64,000 nt of DNA from Caballeronia grimmiae (lineage in GTDB: Bacteria; Pseudomonadota; Gammaproteobacteria; Burkholderiales; Burkholderiaceae). Where the stretch lies: NCBI RefSeq assembly GCF_000698555.1, contig NZ_JFHE01000004.1, forward strand, positions 294,379-358,378, read 5' to 3'. Each line of letters opens with the position of its first letter. Position 1 is the first letter of the stretch. The notes below the pieces were generated by a model. That model was not told the DNA's origin. It ran no database searches and saw only the letters and a program-made list of their open reading frames with translations. This document shows, piece by piece, positions 8,560 to 16,982 of this stretch. Both the position numbers and the translations under genes were made by a program.

Positions 8560-9309
8560 TCAGGCGTGATTTGCGGCTTCGTCGTCGTCGCGGGGATTGC
8601 GCGGTGCGTCGGTCTTCTTCGCGGCGCGGCGTGCGGCATACAGGCCGAAGCCCACGGCGGCGACGGCCATGCCCCACCACTGAAGCATGTAACCGTAGTT
8701 GCGTTCGACGCCCAGCGTCGGCGCGGGCCAGTCGCGCACGAGCCGGTCGTGCGTGTCGTTCGTTTGCTGGATCACGAACGGCTGCAGCGCAAACCCCGTC
8801 TCGGCGGCGAACGCGGGAATGCTCAGGTTCTGCCGGATCTGCTGATGCGCCGCCGATCCACCCTTGCCCAGTTCGAACGCCTGAGACGGATTGGCGCGCG
8901 CAACGCCCTGAATATCGACGACGCCCTGCGGCGTCTCATAGCGTTCGATGCCAGTGCGGTCGGCCAGATTGCGCGGCAGCCATCCGCGATTGACGAGCAC
9001 GTAGCCGCCGCCCTCGAGTTTAAGCGGCATCACGACATAAAAGCCGGGCTGGTCGTTATACGGACGATTGTCCAGATACACGACGCGCTCGGGCATGAAC
9101 TCGCCGCGCGCTTCCACGCGATGGAACTCGACCGACTTAAGCGGCATCGGATCGACGCCCACACGCTCTGCCGGCGCGTTCTCGAACGCGACGATACGCG
9201 CGTTGAGCGCCTCCTTCTGAAGCGCGCGATCGCGCTGCCAGAAGCCGAGACGCACGGTCACCGCCACGACGATAAGAATCAGGACCGTGGGCCAGAAACG
9301 GATTTTCAT
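8560..9309 (-). CDS. SURF1-family cytochrome oxidase assembly protein
   Basis: A protein of about 249 residues with one transmembrane helix at each end (FWPTVLILIVVAVTVRLGFWQ and YMLQWWGMAVAAVGFGLYA) flanking a periplasmic domain, the SURF1/Shy1 layout. Family motifs LGFWQRDR, YLDNRPY and LVNRGWLPR are present. SURF1 helps insert heme A into CoxA. An in-frame GTG three codons upstream (9318) could also start it; neither has an obvious ribosome site. It begins the assembly-gene run toward sco and is divergent from the DUF2909 gene. Confidence 0.95.
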   Translation of the reverse strand: MKIRFWPTVLILIVVAVTVRLGFWQRDRALQKEALNARIVAFENAPAERVGVDPMPLKSVEFHRVEARGEFMPERVVYLDNRPYNDQPGFYVVMPLKLEGGGYVLVNRGWLPRNLADRTGIERYETPQGVVDIQGVARANPSQAFELGKGGSAAHQQIRQNLSIPAFAAETGFALQPFVIQQTNDTHDRLVRDWPAPTLGVERNYGYMLQWWGMAVAAVGFGLYAARRAAKKTDAPRNPRDDDEAANHA

Positions 9310-9440
9310 GCGCGACACGACCGCAGTGAAGCGTTGCGCGCCGCGCGGCGCGATGCGTCGAGTGAGATAATGAGATGACTCGTTTCCATACTGCTCAATG
9401 CGTTATCCGGGCAACTTGAGCAACATTGCCGGCTGGTTTC

Positions 9441-9650
9441 ATGCACATTATCGTCGCCATCGCTTTCATTCTCATCCTCGGCAGCCTCGGTTCGGCGCTG
9501 TATTTCATGATGACCGACCGCGGCAAGACCAAGCGGATGGTGTGGTCGCTCGCCATGCGCGTCGGGCTGTCCATTTCGTTGTTCCTGTTCATCCTCTTCG
9601 CACACTGGATGGGCTGGATTCAATCGACGGGCATTCCCCTCGGACGATAA
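9441..9650 (+). CDS. DUF2909 twin-transmembrane small protein
   Basis: A 69-residue protein made of two transmembrane helices (IIVAIAFILILGSLGSALYF and LSISLFLFILFAHWM) joined by a short basic loop TDRGKTKRM. This matches the DUF2909 family, which in Betaproteobacteria lies between coxC and surf1. It is the only plus-strand gene in the oxidase block. Its role is unknown; placement suggests an oxidase-associated small membrane protein. The ATG at 9441 is favoured over one five codons upstream because the family begins at MHIIV. Confidence 0.85.
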   Translation: MHIIVAIAFILILGSLGSALYFMMTDRGKTKRMVWSLAMRVGLSISLFLFILFAHWMGWIQSTGIPLGR

Positions 9651-9746
9651 CCCGCCGCAAAGGTTCTCCAACACAGGACCGATTGTCGCGGAGCGCGAAT
9701 CGCTCGCGCGTGCCGTTTCCATTTCCTCCCGCGCCGCAAAGCAAAA

Positions 9747-9773
9747 CGCCGCCCCCGAAACCTGAGGGCGGCG
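9747..9773 (-). terminator. Intrinsic terminator of the coxBAC operon
   Basis: Stem CGCCGCCC/GGGCGGCG with an 11-base loop; on the minus strand it is followed by TTTTGC. It lies downstream of coxC and also close to the end of the convergent DUF2909 gene. Confidence 0.8.
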
Positions 9774-9831
9774 CGAAATCACGGCTCGACTGCGGTTAGC
9801 GGGCGCACGAAGCCGCCCGCTGGAAACGCGC

Positions 9832-10689
9832 TTACAGCCAGTACACGACGACGTACAGCCCGAGCCAGACGACGTCGACAAAGTGCCAGTACCACGCGGC
9901 GCCTTCGAATGCGAAGTGGTGCTCTGCCGTGAAGTGTCCGCGCATCATGCGCACCAGCACGACCGCGAGCATCGTGCCGCCCAGGAACACGTGGAAGCCG
10001 TGGAAGCCGGTCAGCAGGAAGAACGTCGAGCCGTACACGCCGGATGCCAGCGTCAGGTTCAGTTCGTTGTACGCGTGGAAGTATTCGTAGCCCTGGCAGA
10101 ACAGGAAGATCACGCCGAGCAGCACCGTCGCGGCGAGCCAGCCGATCGCCTTCCTGCGATGATCCTCGCGCAGCGCATGGTGCGCCACCGTCAGCGTCGC
10201 GCCGGAAGTGAGCAGCAGCGCGGTGTTGATGGTCGGCAGCGGCCACGGCACCATCGCGCGGAAGTGCGGGACCAGCGCGGCAGGGCCATTGTTTGGCCAC
10301 ACGGCGGAGAAGTCCGGCCAGATCAGCTTGTAGTCGAGGCTGCCGAGTTCGTGCAATGCGATGGCTCGTGCATAGAACAGCGCACCGAAGAACGCACCGA
10401 AGAACATCACTTCGGAGAAGATGAACCAGCTCATGCTCCAGCGATACGACACGTCCACGCGCTTGCCGTACATGCCGCCTTCCGATTCGGAGATCGCGTC
10501 GCCGAACCAGTGCCACAGCACGAACAGCAGGAACAGCAGGCCGATCAGCGTCGTGAACGGCGCGAACGAATGACCGTTGATCCACGCCGCCAGCGAGGAC
10601 AGCATCACCAGCAAGCCGCACGCAGCCAGAATCGGATGCCGTGACGGATGCGGCACGAAATAGTACGGGCTCTCGTTTTGACCGCTCAT
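9832..10689 (-). CDS. coxC: Cytochrome c oxidase subunit III
   Basis: A 285-residue seven-helix membrane subunit of the aa3-type oxidase. Typical stretches are YRWSMSWFIFSEVMFFGAFF near residue 85, the conserved FCQGYEY near 200 and FHGFHVFLG near 228, and the C-terminal WYWHFVDVVWLGLYVVVYW. It is the last structural gene of the operon and is followed by a terminator. The start at 10689 (MSGQNESPYYFVPHPSRHP) is the usual family N-terminus; a longer open frame upstream lacks similarity. Confidence 0.98.
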   Translation of the reverse strand: MSGQNESPYYFVPHPSRHPILAACGLLVMLSSLAAWINGHSFAPFTTLIGLLFLLFVLWHWFGDAISESEGGMYGKRVDVSYRWSMSWFIFSEVMFFGAFFGALFYARAIALHELGSLDYKLIWPDFSAVWPNNGPAALVPHFRAMVPWPLPTINTALLLTSGATLTVAHHALREDHRRKAIGWLAATVLLGVIFLFCQGYEYFHAYNELNLTLASGVYGSTFFLLTGFHGFHVFLGGTMLAVVLVRMMRGHFTAEHHFAFEGAAWYWHFVDVVWLGLYVVVYWL

Positions 10690-10771
10690 TGTTGATTCTC
10701 CACTTCGATCCAGTTGCTTGAATTTTTTTTGATGCCGCATCGCCGCGCTCACGCGCCGCGCGCTCGTCCGA

Positions 10772-10975
10772 CTACCCGACCACCGCCCGCACGATCACCA
10801 GCAACAGCACGATGAACAGCACCGCACCGATCACGCCGGCCGCGATCAGATGCAACGGGTTCAACTGCGCCGCATCGTTTTCCAGGTCGGCCCGGCGCCG
10901 CACGCCGAAGAACGACCAGAACACCGCCTTCAGCAGCTTCACGAACCCGCCCTTGCGCGGCGTTGGGGAACTCAT
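10772..10975 (-). CDS. DUF2970 small membrane protein of the cox operon
   Basis: A 67-residue protein with an N-terminal cytoplasmic part (FVKLLKAVFWSFFGVRRRADLENDAAQLNP) and one C-terminal transmembrane helix around residues 44-66. It matches the DUF2970 family, found between ctaG and coxC in Betaproteobacteria. Six bases separate it from ctaG. The function is not known; conservation within the operon suggests a helper of oxidase assembly or stability. Confidence 0.88.
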   Translation of the reverse strand: MSSPTPRKGGFVKLLKAVFWSFFGVRRRADLENDAAQLNPLHLIAAGVIGAVLFIVLLLVIVRAVVG

Positions 10976-10980
10976 GGCGC

Positions 10981-11553
10981 TCACGTTCCCTTCGCGACCG
11001 ACTTCGGCGCGTCCAGTTCGAAGAACGTGTAGGACAACGTGATCGTCTTCACGTCTTTCGGCAGCTTCGGATCGACGACGAACACCACCGGCATGCGCTT
11101 CGTCTCGTTCGGTGCGAGCGTCTGCTGAGTGAAGCAGAAGCATTCGATCTTCTTGAAATACTCGGTGGCCTGCTTCGGCGCATAACTCGGAATGGCTTGC
11201 GCCTTCACGGTACGGCTTTGTTCGTTGGTCACCTGATACATCACCGTCATCACTTCGCCCGGATGGATGTCCAGGCTCGACTGCTCCGGCTTGAACTGCA
11301 GCGGGCCGCGTGCGTTCGCATCCAGCTCGATGGAAACCGTGCGGCTCGCATCGACCTGCGTGTTCTTCGCCTCGCGCACGCCGACGTCCCGCTGCACGAG
11401 ATTGTTGATGCCGGTGATCTGGCAGATCGCGCGATACATCGGCACCAGCGCAAAGCCGAAGCCGAACATCATCGCAGCGACGACGAAGAGCTTGAAGAGC
11501 ATCGACCGGTTGAACGAGCGGTCGACGCGCGAATCATCCTGCTGAGTGGACAC
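10981..11553 (-). CDS. ctaG: Cytochrome c oxidase assembly protein CtaG (Cox11)
   Basis: A 190-residue protein with one N-terminal transmembrane helix (about 17-38) and a periplasmic immunoglobulin-like copper domain. Cox11 proteins insert copper into the CuB site of CoxA; the paired copper cysteines are seen in KIECFCFTQQTL near residue 135, and the PMYRAICQITG motif follows the helix. Length is normal for Cox11. One base separates it from the small assembly protein upstream and five from DUF2970 downstream, so it is inside the operon. Confidence 0.97.
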   Translation of the reverse strand: MSTQQDDSRVDRSFNRSMLFKLFVVAAMMFGFGFALVPMYRAICQITGINNLVQRDVGVREAKNTQVDASRTVSIELDANARGPLQFKPEQSSLDIHPGEVMTVMYQVTNEQSRTVKAQAIPSYAPKQATEYFKKIECFCFTQQTLAPNETKRMPVVFVVDPKLPKDVKTITLSYTFFELDAPKSVAKGT

Positions 11554-11554
11554 G

Positions 11555-11695
11555 TTATCCTCGCGACAACAGGTATTGCCTGACGACGATACCCAGAAAA
11601 AAGACGGCGGCGATTAACACCATGACGAGGCCGAGCCGCTTGTTGCCCGCGCGGATTTCCTCGGGCGTGCGTCTTTTTTGTGGATTCGGGGCCAT
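11555..11695 (-). CDS. Cytochrome oxidase small assembly protein
   Basis: A 46-residue protein: a short basic lead with RTPEEIRAGNKRLGL followed by a single transmembrane helix (VMVLIAAVFFLGIVVRQYLL). Proteins of this size and pattern sit between coxA and ctaG in Burkholderiales and are annotated as cytochrome oxidase small assembly proteins. It is easily missed because of its size. The ATG at 11695 is preferred; 17 codons of open frame upstream lie in the coxA intergenic sequence. Confidence 0.85.
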   Translation of the reverse strand: MAPNPQKRRTPEEIRAGNKRLGLVMVLIAAVFFLGIVVRQYLLSRG

Positions 11696-11761
11696 GCTTT
11701 CCTGAACTGACTGGCTGCAAGGCTTCGCTTCGAAGCCTTGCAGCACGATAAAACGGCTTAC

Positions 11762-13375
11762 TTACTCGACCGTCGGCGGGTTCTCGAACGTATGGAACGG
11801 CGCCGGGCTCGGCACGGTCCATTCGAGGCCTTGCGCGCCGTCCCACGGCTTGTCGCCGGCCTTCTCGTGCTCGCCGCCGCCGCGGTACGTCGGCAGCGCA
11901 ACCGCGAACAGGAAGTAGACCTGTGCGAGACCGAAACCGAACGCGCCGATCGTCGCGATCTGGTTGAAGTCCGTGAACTGCGCCGGGTAGTCCGCGTAGC
12001 GTCGCGGCATGCCCGCGAGACCCAGGAAGTGCATCGGGAAGAACGTGACGTTGAACGTGATCATCGACGCCCAGAAGTGAATCTTCCCGCGCATCTCGTT
12101 GTACATCCAGCCCGTCCACTTCGGCGACCAGTAGTACCAGCCCGAGAACAGCGCGAACAGCGAACCCGCCACCAGCACGTAGTGGAAGTGCGCGACCACG
12201 TAGTAGGTGCCGTGCATCTGGATATCGAGCGGCGCCATCGACAGGATCAGGCCCGTGAAGCCGCCCATCGTAAACACGAACAGGAAGCCGATCGCGAAGA
12301 GCATCGGGGTTTCGAAGGTCAGCGCACCGCGCCACATCGTCGCGACCCAGTTGAAGACCTTCACGCCCGTCGGCACGGCGATCAGCATCGTCGCGTACAT
12401 GAAGAAGAGCTGGCCCGTCACCGGCATCCCGGTGGCGAACATGTGGTGCGCCCACACCATGAACGAGAGAATCGCGATCGATGCGGTTGCGTACACCATC
12501 GAGCTATAGCCGAACAGCGGCTTGCGCGAGAACGCCGGGATCACCTGCGACACGATCCCGAACGCCGGCAAGATCATGATGTACACCTCGGGGTGACCGA
12601 AGAACCAGAAGATGTGCTGGTACATGACCGGATCGCCGCCGCCCGCCGCGTTGAAGAACGACGTGCCGAAGTGACGGTCGAACAGCACCATCGTGATTGC
12701 GCCCGCCAGAACCGGCATGACGGCAATCAGCAGATACGCGGTGATGAGCCACGTCCACGCGAACATCGGCATCTTCATCAGCGTCATGCCCGGCGCGCGC
12801 ATGTTCAGGATCGTCACGACGATGTTGATGCCGCCCATGATCGACGACGCGCCCATGATGTGCACCGCGAAGATCGCGAAGTCCATGCCGGGGCCCATCT
12901 GCGTCGACAGCGGCGCGTAGAGCGTCCAGCCCGCGGCGGTCGCGCCGCCCGGCACGAAGAACGAGCCGACCAGCAGCACGGCGGCAACCGGCAGCAGCCA
13001 GAAGCTGAAGTTGTTCATCCGCGCGAACGCCATGTCCGATGCGCCGATCTGCAGCGGCACCATCCAGTTCGCGAAACCGACGAACGCCGGCATGATCGCG
13101 CCGAACACCATGATGAGGCCGTGCATGGTGGTCAGCTGGTTGAAGAACTCGGGGCGCATGATCTGCAGGCCCGGCTCGAACAGTTCGGCACGGATGCCGA
13201 GCGCCATCACGCCTCCGGAGAGGAACATGATGAACGAGAACAACAGGTACAGCGTACCGATGTCCTTGTGGTTGGTGGCCCATAGCCACCTGCGCCAACC
13301 ATGCGGCACCTCGTGCGCATGGTCGTCGTGCGCGTGGTCGTGACCCGCGGCTACATCGTGTCCGATGCTAGACAT
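11762..13375 (-). CDS. ctaD: Cytochrome c oxidase subunit I
   Basis: A 537-residue, twelve-helix catalytic subunit carrying heme a, heme a3 and CuB. Seen are WATNHKDIGTLYLLF near the start, the heme a histidine in TMHGLIMVF, the CuB/Tyr site WFFGHPEVYIMILPAFG, the K-channel region SFMVWAHHMFATGM and HFHYVLVAGS near residue 390. A His-rich lead (GHDHAHDDHAHEVPH) precedes the first helix. AGGAG lies nine bases before the ATG at 13375 and directly abuts an alternative ATG at 13384, so 13375 is the better start. Part of the coxB-coxA-ctaG-coxC operon. Confidence 0.98.
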   Translation of the reverse strand: MSSIGHDVAAGHDHAHDDHAHEVPHGWRRWLWATNHKDIGTLYLLFSFIMFLSGGVMALGIRAELFEPGLQIMRPEFFNQLTTMHGLIMVFGAIMPAFVGFANWMVPLQIGASDMAFARMNNFSFWLLPVAAVLLVGSFFVPGGATAAGWTLYAPLSTQMGPGMDFAIFAVHIMGASSIMGGINIVVTILNMRAPGMTLMKMPMFAWTWLITAYLLIAVMPVLAGAITMVLFDRHFGTSFFNAAGGGDPVMYQHIFWFFGHPEVYIMILPAFGIVSQVIPAFSRKPLFGYSSMVYATASIAILSFMVWAHHMFATGMPVTGQLFFMYATMLIAVPTGVKVFNWVATMWRGALTFETPMLFAIGFLFVFTMGGFTGLILSMAPLDIQMHGTYYVVAHFHYVLVAGSLFALFSGWYYWSPKWTGWMYNEMRGKIHFWASMITFNVTFFPMHFLGLAGMPRRYADYPAQFTDFNQIATIGAFGFGLAQVYFLFAVALPTYRGGGEHEKAGDKPWDGAQGLEWTVPSPAPFHTFENPPTVE

Positions 13376-13467
13376 GACAATCATCTCCTAAAGCGAATAC
13401 TCGTGGCACTTGGCTTCTCGACGCTTCTCCGTTGCCCAGGGCGAAGGAGAAGCGCGTGCGAGACATG

Positions 13468-15075
13468 TCAAGCAGCCGGACTGATTTCCACGCGGCGTGC
13501 TTCCTTCGCATCCGTGCCGCCCGTGACGGACTCGGGCTTCTTCAACACGATACGTTCTTCTGCCACGCCTGCCGCCTTCAGCGCATCGCGAACGGCTTGC
13601 GCGCGCTTCTTTGCGAGATCGGCGTTGAGGTCCGCGCCGCCGGTGGCATCCGTGAAGCCCGACAACGCGATCTTCGCGTCCGGATGGGCCTTCGCGTACG
13701 CTGCCGCGGTCTGGACTGCATTGTTTGCGTCAGCGGGCAGCGTGCTCTTGCCCGTTTCGAAGTAGACGCTGGCCGGCAAGCCTGCAGCCTGAGCCGCTGG
13801 CGTCGCTTCGGCGCCGGATGCGGCCGGCGCGCTCGCCTCCGCAGCCGCCGGCGCCGCAGCGCTCGCGGCTTCAGGCGCGGATGCCGCTGCCGCTGCCGTC
13901 GTGCCGCCGCCTTCGGGCATCTTGCCGTTGCGGGCGTCGGCCACTTGCTTCGGCTGCAGCATGTCGCCTGCGTGGTTGCTCCACGAGTTGCGCTCGTAGG
14001 TCACGACCGATGCGATTTCGACGTCGTTCAGCGTGGTTTGCCACGGCGGCATGGCGCCCTTGCCGTGCAGCACGATGTTCACGTGCTCGGCGACCGGACC
14101 GTTCGCGATCTTGCTGCCGTCGATGGCCGGGAACTGGCCTGCGCCCTTGCCGGTCGGCTGGTGGCAGACCGCGCAGTTCGAAGCGTAGACCTGCGCGCCG
14201 CGCGTCTTCAGCTCGTCCATCGTGTAGGTCTTGTTGGGATCGTCGGTGGAAGAAGCCATTTTCTTCTTCTGCGCATCGACCCACTTCGTGTAGTCGTCGG
14301 CGGACAGCACGTTGACGACGACCGGCATGTACGCGTGCTCCTTGCCGCACAGTTCCGTACAGAAGCCGCGATACACGCCCACCTTCTCCGCCTTGAACCA
14401 CGTGTCGCGCACGAAGCCGGGAATCGCGTCCTGCTTCACGCCGAACGCCGGCACGTACCACGAGTGGACGACGTCGTTCGCGGTGGTGATGATGCGAATT
14501 TTCTTGTCGACCGGAACGACGAGCGGGTTATCGACTTCCTGCAGATACAGATCGGAGATCGGCTCCTGGCCGTTCACCTGGCTGCGCGGCGTGGACAGCG
14601 TCGACAGGAAGCTGATGCCTTCGCCCGGCCCCTTCACGTAGTCGTAGCCCCACTTCCACTGATAGCCGGTGACCTTCACTGTGAGGTCGGCGTTGGTCGT
14701 GTCCTTCATCGCGACGACGGCTTTGGTAGCCGGCAGCGCCATCAAAATGACGATGATGAACGGCACGATCGTCCAAATGATTTCGACCGTGGTGCTTTCG
14801 TGGAAATGCGCCGGCTTGAAACCCTTCGACTTGCGATGCTTCACGACCGAATAGAACATCACCCCGAACACGCCGAGGAAAATGACGGTACAGATGATGA
14901 GCATGAAGATATGGAGGCCGTAGAGCTCCTCGGCGATCTTCGTCACAGGCTGCTGGAAGTTGATTTCGTTCACAGCGGGACCGCCAGGACTGTCGTTGAC
15001 CGCCAGGGCCACGCCGGCGTTCAGCAGTGCGCCTGCCGCCAGCACGCCCGCGAGGGCTCGCTTGATTGTTTTCAT
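13468..15075 (-). CDS. coxB: Cytochrome c oxidase subunit II with fused cytochrome c and OmpA-like domains
   Basis: A 535-residue subunit, about twice the classical length. Order: signal peptide (1-25), two transmembrane helices (about 52-78 and 98-118), the CuA cupredoxin domain with His204, Cys239, Glu241, Cys243, His247 and Met250, a class I cytochrome c domain with CAVCH (301-305) and Met342, an Ala/Pro/Ser linker (about 393-432) and a C-terminal OmpA-like peptidoglycan-binding domain (about 436-533, VYFETGKSTL and DLNADLAKKRAQAV). It accepts electrons from cytochrome c. The cytochrome domain makes this a caa3-like subunit II, and the OmpA part could tether it to the cell wall. Confidence 0.96.
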   Translation of the reverse strand: MKTIKRALAGVLAAGALLNAGVALAVNDSPGGPAVNEINFQQPVTKIAEELYGLHIFMLIICTVIFLGVFGVMFYSVVKHRKSKGFKPAHFHESTTVEIIWTIVPFIIVILMALPATKAVVAMKDTTNADLTVKVTGYQWKWGYDYVKGPGEGISFLSTLSTPRSQVNGQEPISDLYLQEVDNPLVVPVDKKIRIITTANDVVHSWYVPAFGVKQDAIPGFVRDTWFKAEKVGVYRGFCTELCGKEHAYMPVVVNVLSADDYTKWVDAQKKKMASSTDDPNKTYTMDELKTRGAQVYASNCAVCHQPTGKGAGQFPAIDGSKIANGPVAEHVNIVLHGKGAMPPWQTTLNDVEIASVVTYERNSWSNHAGDMLQPKQVADARNGKMPEGGGTTAAAAASAPEAASAAAPAAAEASAPAASGAEATPAAQAAGLPASVYFETGKSTLPADANNAVQTAAAYAKAHPDAKIALSGFTDATGGADLNADLAKKRAQAVRDALKAAGVAEERIVLKKPESVTGGTDAKEARRVEISPAA

Positions 15076-15146
15076 AGCATCCTTACCCAAAATTTCCATT
15101 CAAACCCTCGACCCCGTGGGCATCGCGCCTGGTTGCCCGTTCCTCT

Positions 15147-15623
15147 TCAGGCAAGGCGTCTCAGTGACGCCTGCAACTCGGCAGCAAACTGCCTGCGACG
15201 ATGCTGTGCAAGGTGCAGTCCGATCTTCACCGACTGACCGCGCGACACGATCGTAAGCGGCTCTCTCGGCGTCGCACCCGCTTCGACCCGCACCCAGCGC
15301 GGGTTGAACTCGAACTGCGTCAGTACTTCGGCGTTCATCTGCTCGATCAACAACCGGTTTCGATACAGCCGGATTCTTTCGTAATCGACGGCGTGCCGCG
15401 CGTAAATCACGAACGCGACGGCCACGACCATCAACTCGACTCCGGTGAACGGCAGCACCAGCCAGGCGCCATTCAGAAAAAGCGGTGTCGCGATTGCCAG
15501 CGAAAACAGCGCAAGCGACAAATAGAAGCACACGAACTGACGCGGCGACACCGAGCAGTTGCGTTTCATCAGCCAGTCTTTCACGACCGGCTCGGACTCC
15601 GTCAGCGTTTGACTCGCCTGCAT
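15147..15623 (-). CDS. DUF2244 membrane protein, first gene of the cox operon
   Basis: A 158-residue protein with two adjacent transmembrane helices (about 25-65, VCFYLSLALFSLAIATPLFL and LVLPFTGVELMVVAVAFVIY) followed by a soluble C-terminal domain, the DUF2244 pattern. Function unknown. GGAGG lies five bases before the ATG at 15623, which decides this start over ATGs at 15659 and 15635 and a TTG at 15701. It is followed after 71 bases by coxB and preceded by the operon promoter, so its location suggests a role linked to the oxidase. Confidence 0.82.
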   Translation of the reverse strand: MQASQTLTESEPVVKDWLMKRNCSVSPRQFVCFYLSLALFSLAIATPLFLNGAWLVLPFTGVELMVVAVAFVIYARHAVDYERIRLYRNRLLIEQMNAEVLTQFEFNPRWVRVEAGATPREPLTIVSRGQSVKIGLHLAQHRRRQFAAELQASLRRLA

Positions 15624-15709
15624 CGCCGCCTCCATCCATCCGCACGCAATGCCATACATTTGCTCGGATTTCGCCCAAATTTGTGTCAGTCCGGGCGACA
15701 AACTGACGC

Positions 15710-15738
15710 ATTATAGGCGGGTTGGGTGGCATCCACAA
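15710..15738 (-). promoter_or_regulatory. Sigma70-type promoter of the DUF2244-coxBAC operon
   Basis: On the minus strand TTGTGG (15733-15738), a 17-base spacer and a perfect TATAAT (15710-15715). The inferred start of transcription is near 15703, about 80 bases before the DUF2244 start codon. Confidence 0.7.
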
Positions 15739-15890
15739 GCAAGGGTCGTAGCGTCGCAAAGCCAAGCGGCACAAGCCTCTGCGCCCAATTGACGCAGTTT
15801 TTCACATGTCTTTTGCACGCTGATCCTTGACATAACAAGCGCCCTATTTACGCCGATCGCCAGGCCGTTCACCGGGCGCCCGACCGCTCC

Positions 15891-16877
15891 CTAGCGGCCG
15901 CGTTTCGGCCCCCGCCCTATATCTTCCAGCCGAACGATGCCATGTCCGTCCGCCGTCGTTCGCGGCACCGCTTTCCACGCGTGACCATAGATGACCTCGA
16001 AGGTCAGCGGAATCGTGCCGTCGTCGCGGCGCAGCGCCTCGAGCGCCCGGTGAACCGCGCCACGCAAGGCTGCACCGGCAGCGCTAACAGACTGTTCGGC
16101 GTCCGCGCGCTCGAACGGATAGGCGCCCCAGCGCGTCACATCCGCGAGCAGCGACTCGGGCGAACCATAGGTGATCGTCAGCACTTCCTGATCCATGACC
16201 GGAATCTCGAAGCCGCTTTCGACGAGCATGTCGCCGAGATCGTGCATGTCGACGAAATCGATCGTGTGCGGCATCGGCGCGAGGCCCAGCGTGCGCTCCG
16301 CTTCGCGATACGCGGCGGCGAGCTCACGCAAGGTATCGGGACCGAAGGTGCTGAACATCAGCAGGCCGTTGACTTTCAGCACACGCTGCCATTCGGGCAA
16401 CACGGCGTCCGGGCGCGAATGCCAGTGCAGCGCGAGGTTCGACCACAGCAGTTCGAATGCGCCGCCCGCGAACGGCAGCGCGGAGAAATCGGCCTGCGCC
16501 AGTTGCGGGCCACGCGCGCCGAAGGCCCGGGCGAGCGTCGATGGCAAGAAACGTCGCCAGCCTGCGCCGTTCTCCGCTTCCGCCGCTTCAGCGGCGCGGG
16601 CGCGCGCGAGCATCGCGGAAGAGATATCGACGCCGAGCACCGACGCCTCGGGAAACCGCTCCCTCAGACGCCCCAGATCCGAACCGGCGCCGCAGGCCGC
16701 ATCGAGGACGCGCATCGGCGTAACCTTGATGTACTCCAGACGCTCGCGCATGCGATCCGCGATCTCACGCGGCAGGAACGCGACTTCGTCGAACGCGGCG
16801 GCGCGACGGTCGAAAATCGCGCGCAAACGGCGCGGATCATAGGCCGGTCGGCTAGTTTTGGGGGACGTGGGGGACAT
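15891..16877 (-). CDS. bioC: Malonyl-[acyl-carrier protein] O-methyltransferase-like protein BioC
   Basis: A 328-residue SAM-dependent methyltransferase. Motif I is VLDAACGAGSDLG near residue 60, followed by VLGVDISSAMLARAR and the motif SNLALHWHSRPDAVLPEWQRVLKV-type region (W, N and L positions typical of BioC) near 165. BioC methylates malonyl-ACP to start pimelate synthesis for biotin. The other bio genes are not in this window; birA is 37 kb away. It is divergent from comF with 105 bases between the starts. Confidence 0.88.
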   Translation of the reverse strand: MSPTSPKTSRPAYDPRRLRAIFDRRAAAFDEVAFLPREIADRMRERLEYIKVTPMRVLDAACGAGSDLGRLRERFPEASVLGVDISSAMLARARAAEAAEAENGAGWRRFLPSTLARAFGARGPQLAQADFSALPFAGGAFELLWSNLALHWHSRPDAVLPEWQRVLKVNGLLMFSTFGPDTLRELAAAYREAERTLGLAPMPHTIDFVDMHDLGDMLVESGFEIPVMDQEVLTITYGSPESLLADVTRWGAYPFERADAEQSVSAAGAALRGAVHRALEALRRDDGTIPLTFEVIYGHAWKAVPRTTADGHGIVRLEDIGRGPKRGR

Positions 16878-16982
16878 GACGATCAGTTCGCGAAGAGTGC
16901 GAAGTATACTCGGTCGTCTCGAAATAGGCCCATGCGATAGCGGCTTCGGCCCCGTCGCACGGCTTCCGACGCGCACGCCACC

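Noticed and set aside
13432..15237. A 601-codon open frame on the plus strand opposite coxB
   Set aside because: Antisense shadow of coxB, Arg/His-rich, without any domain. coxB itself has full catalytic motifs.
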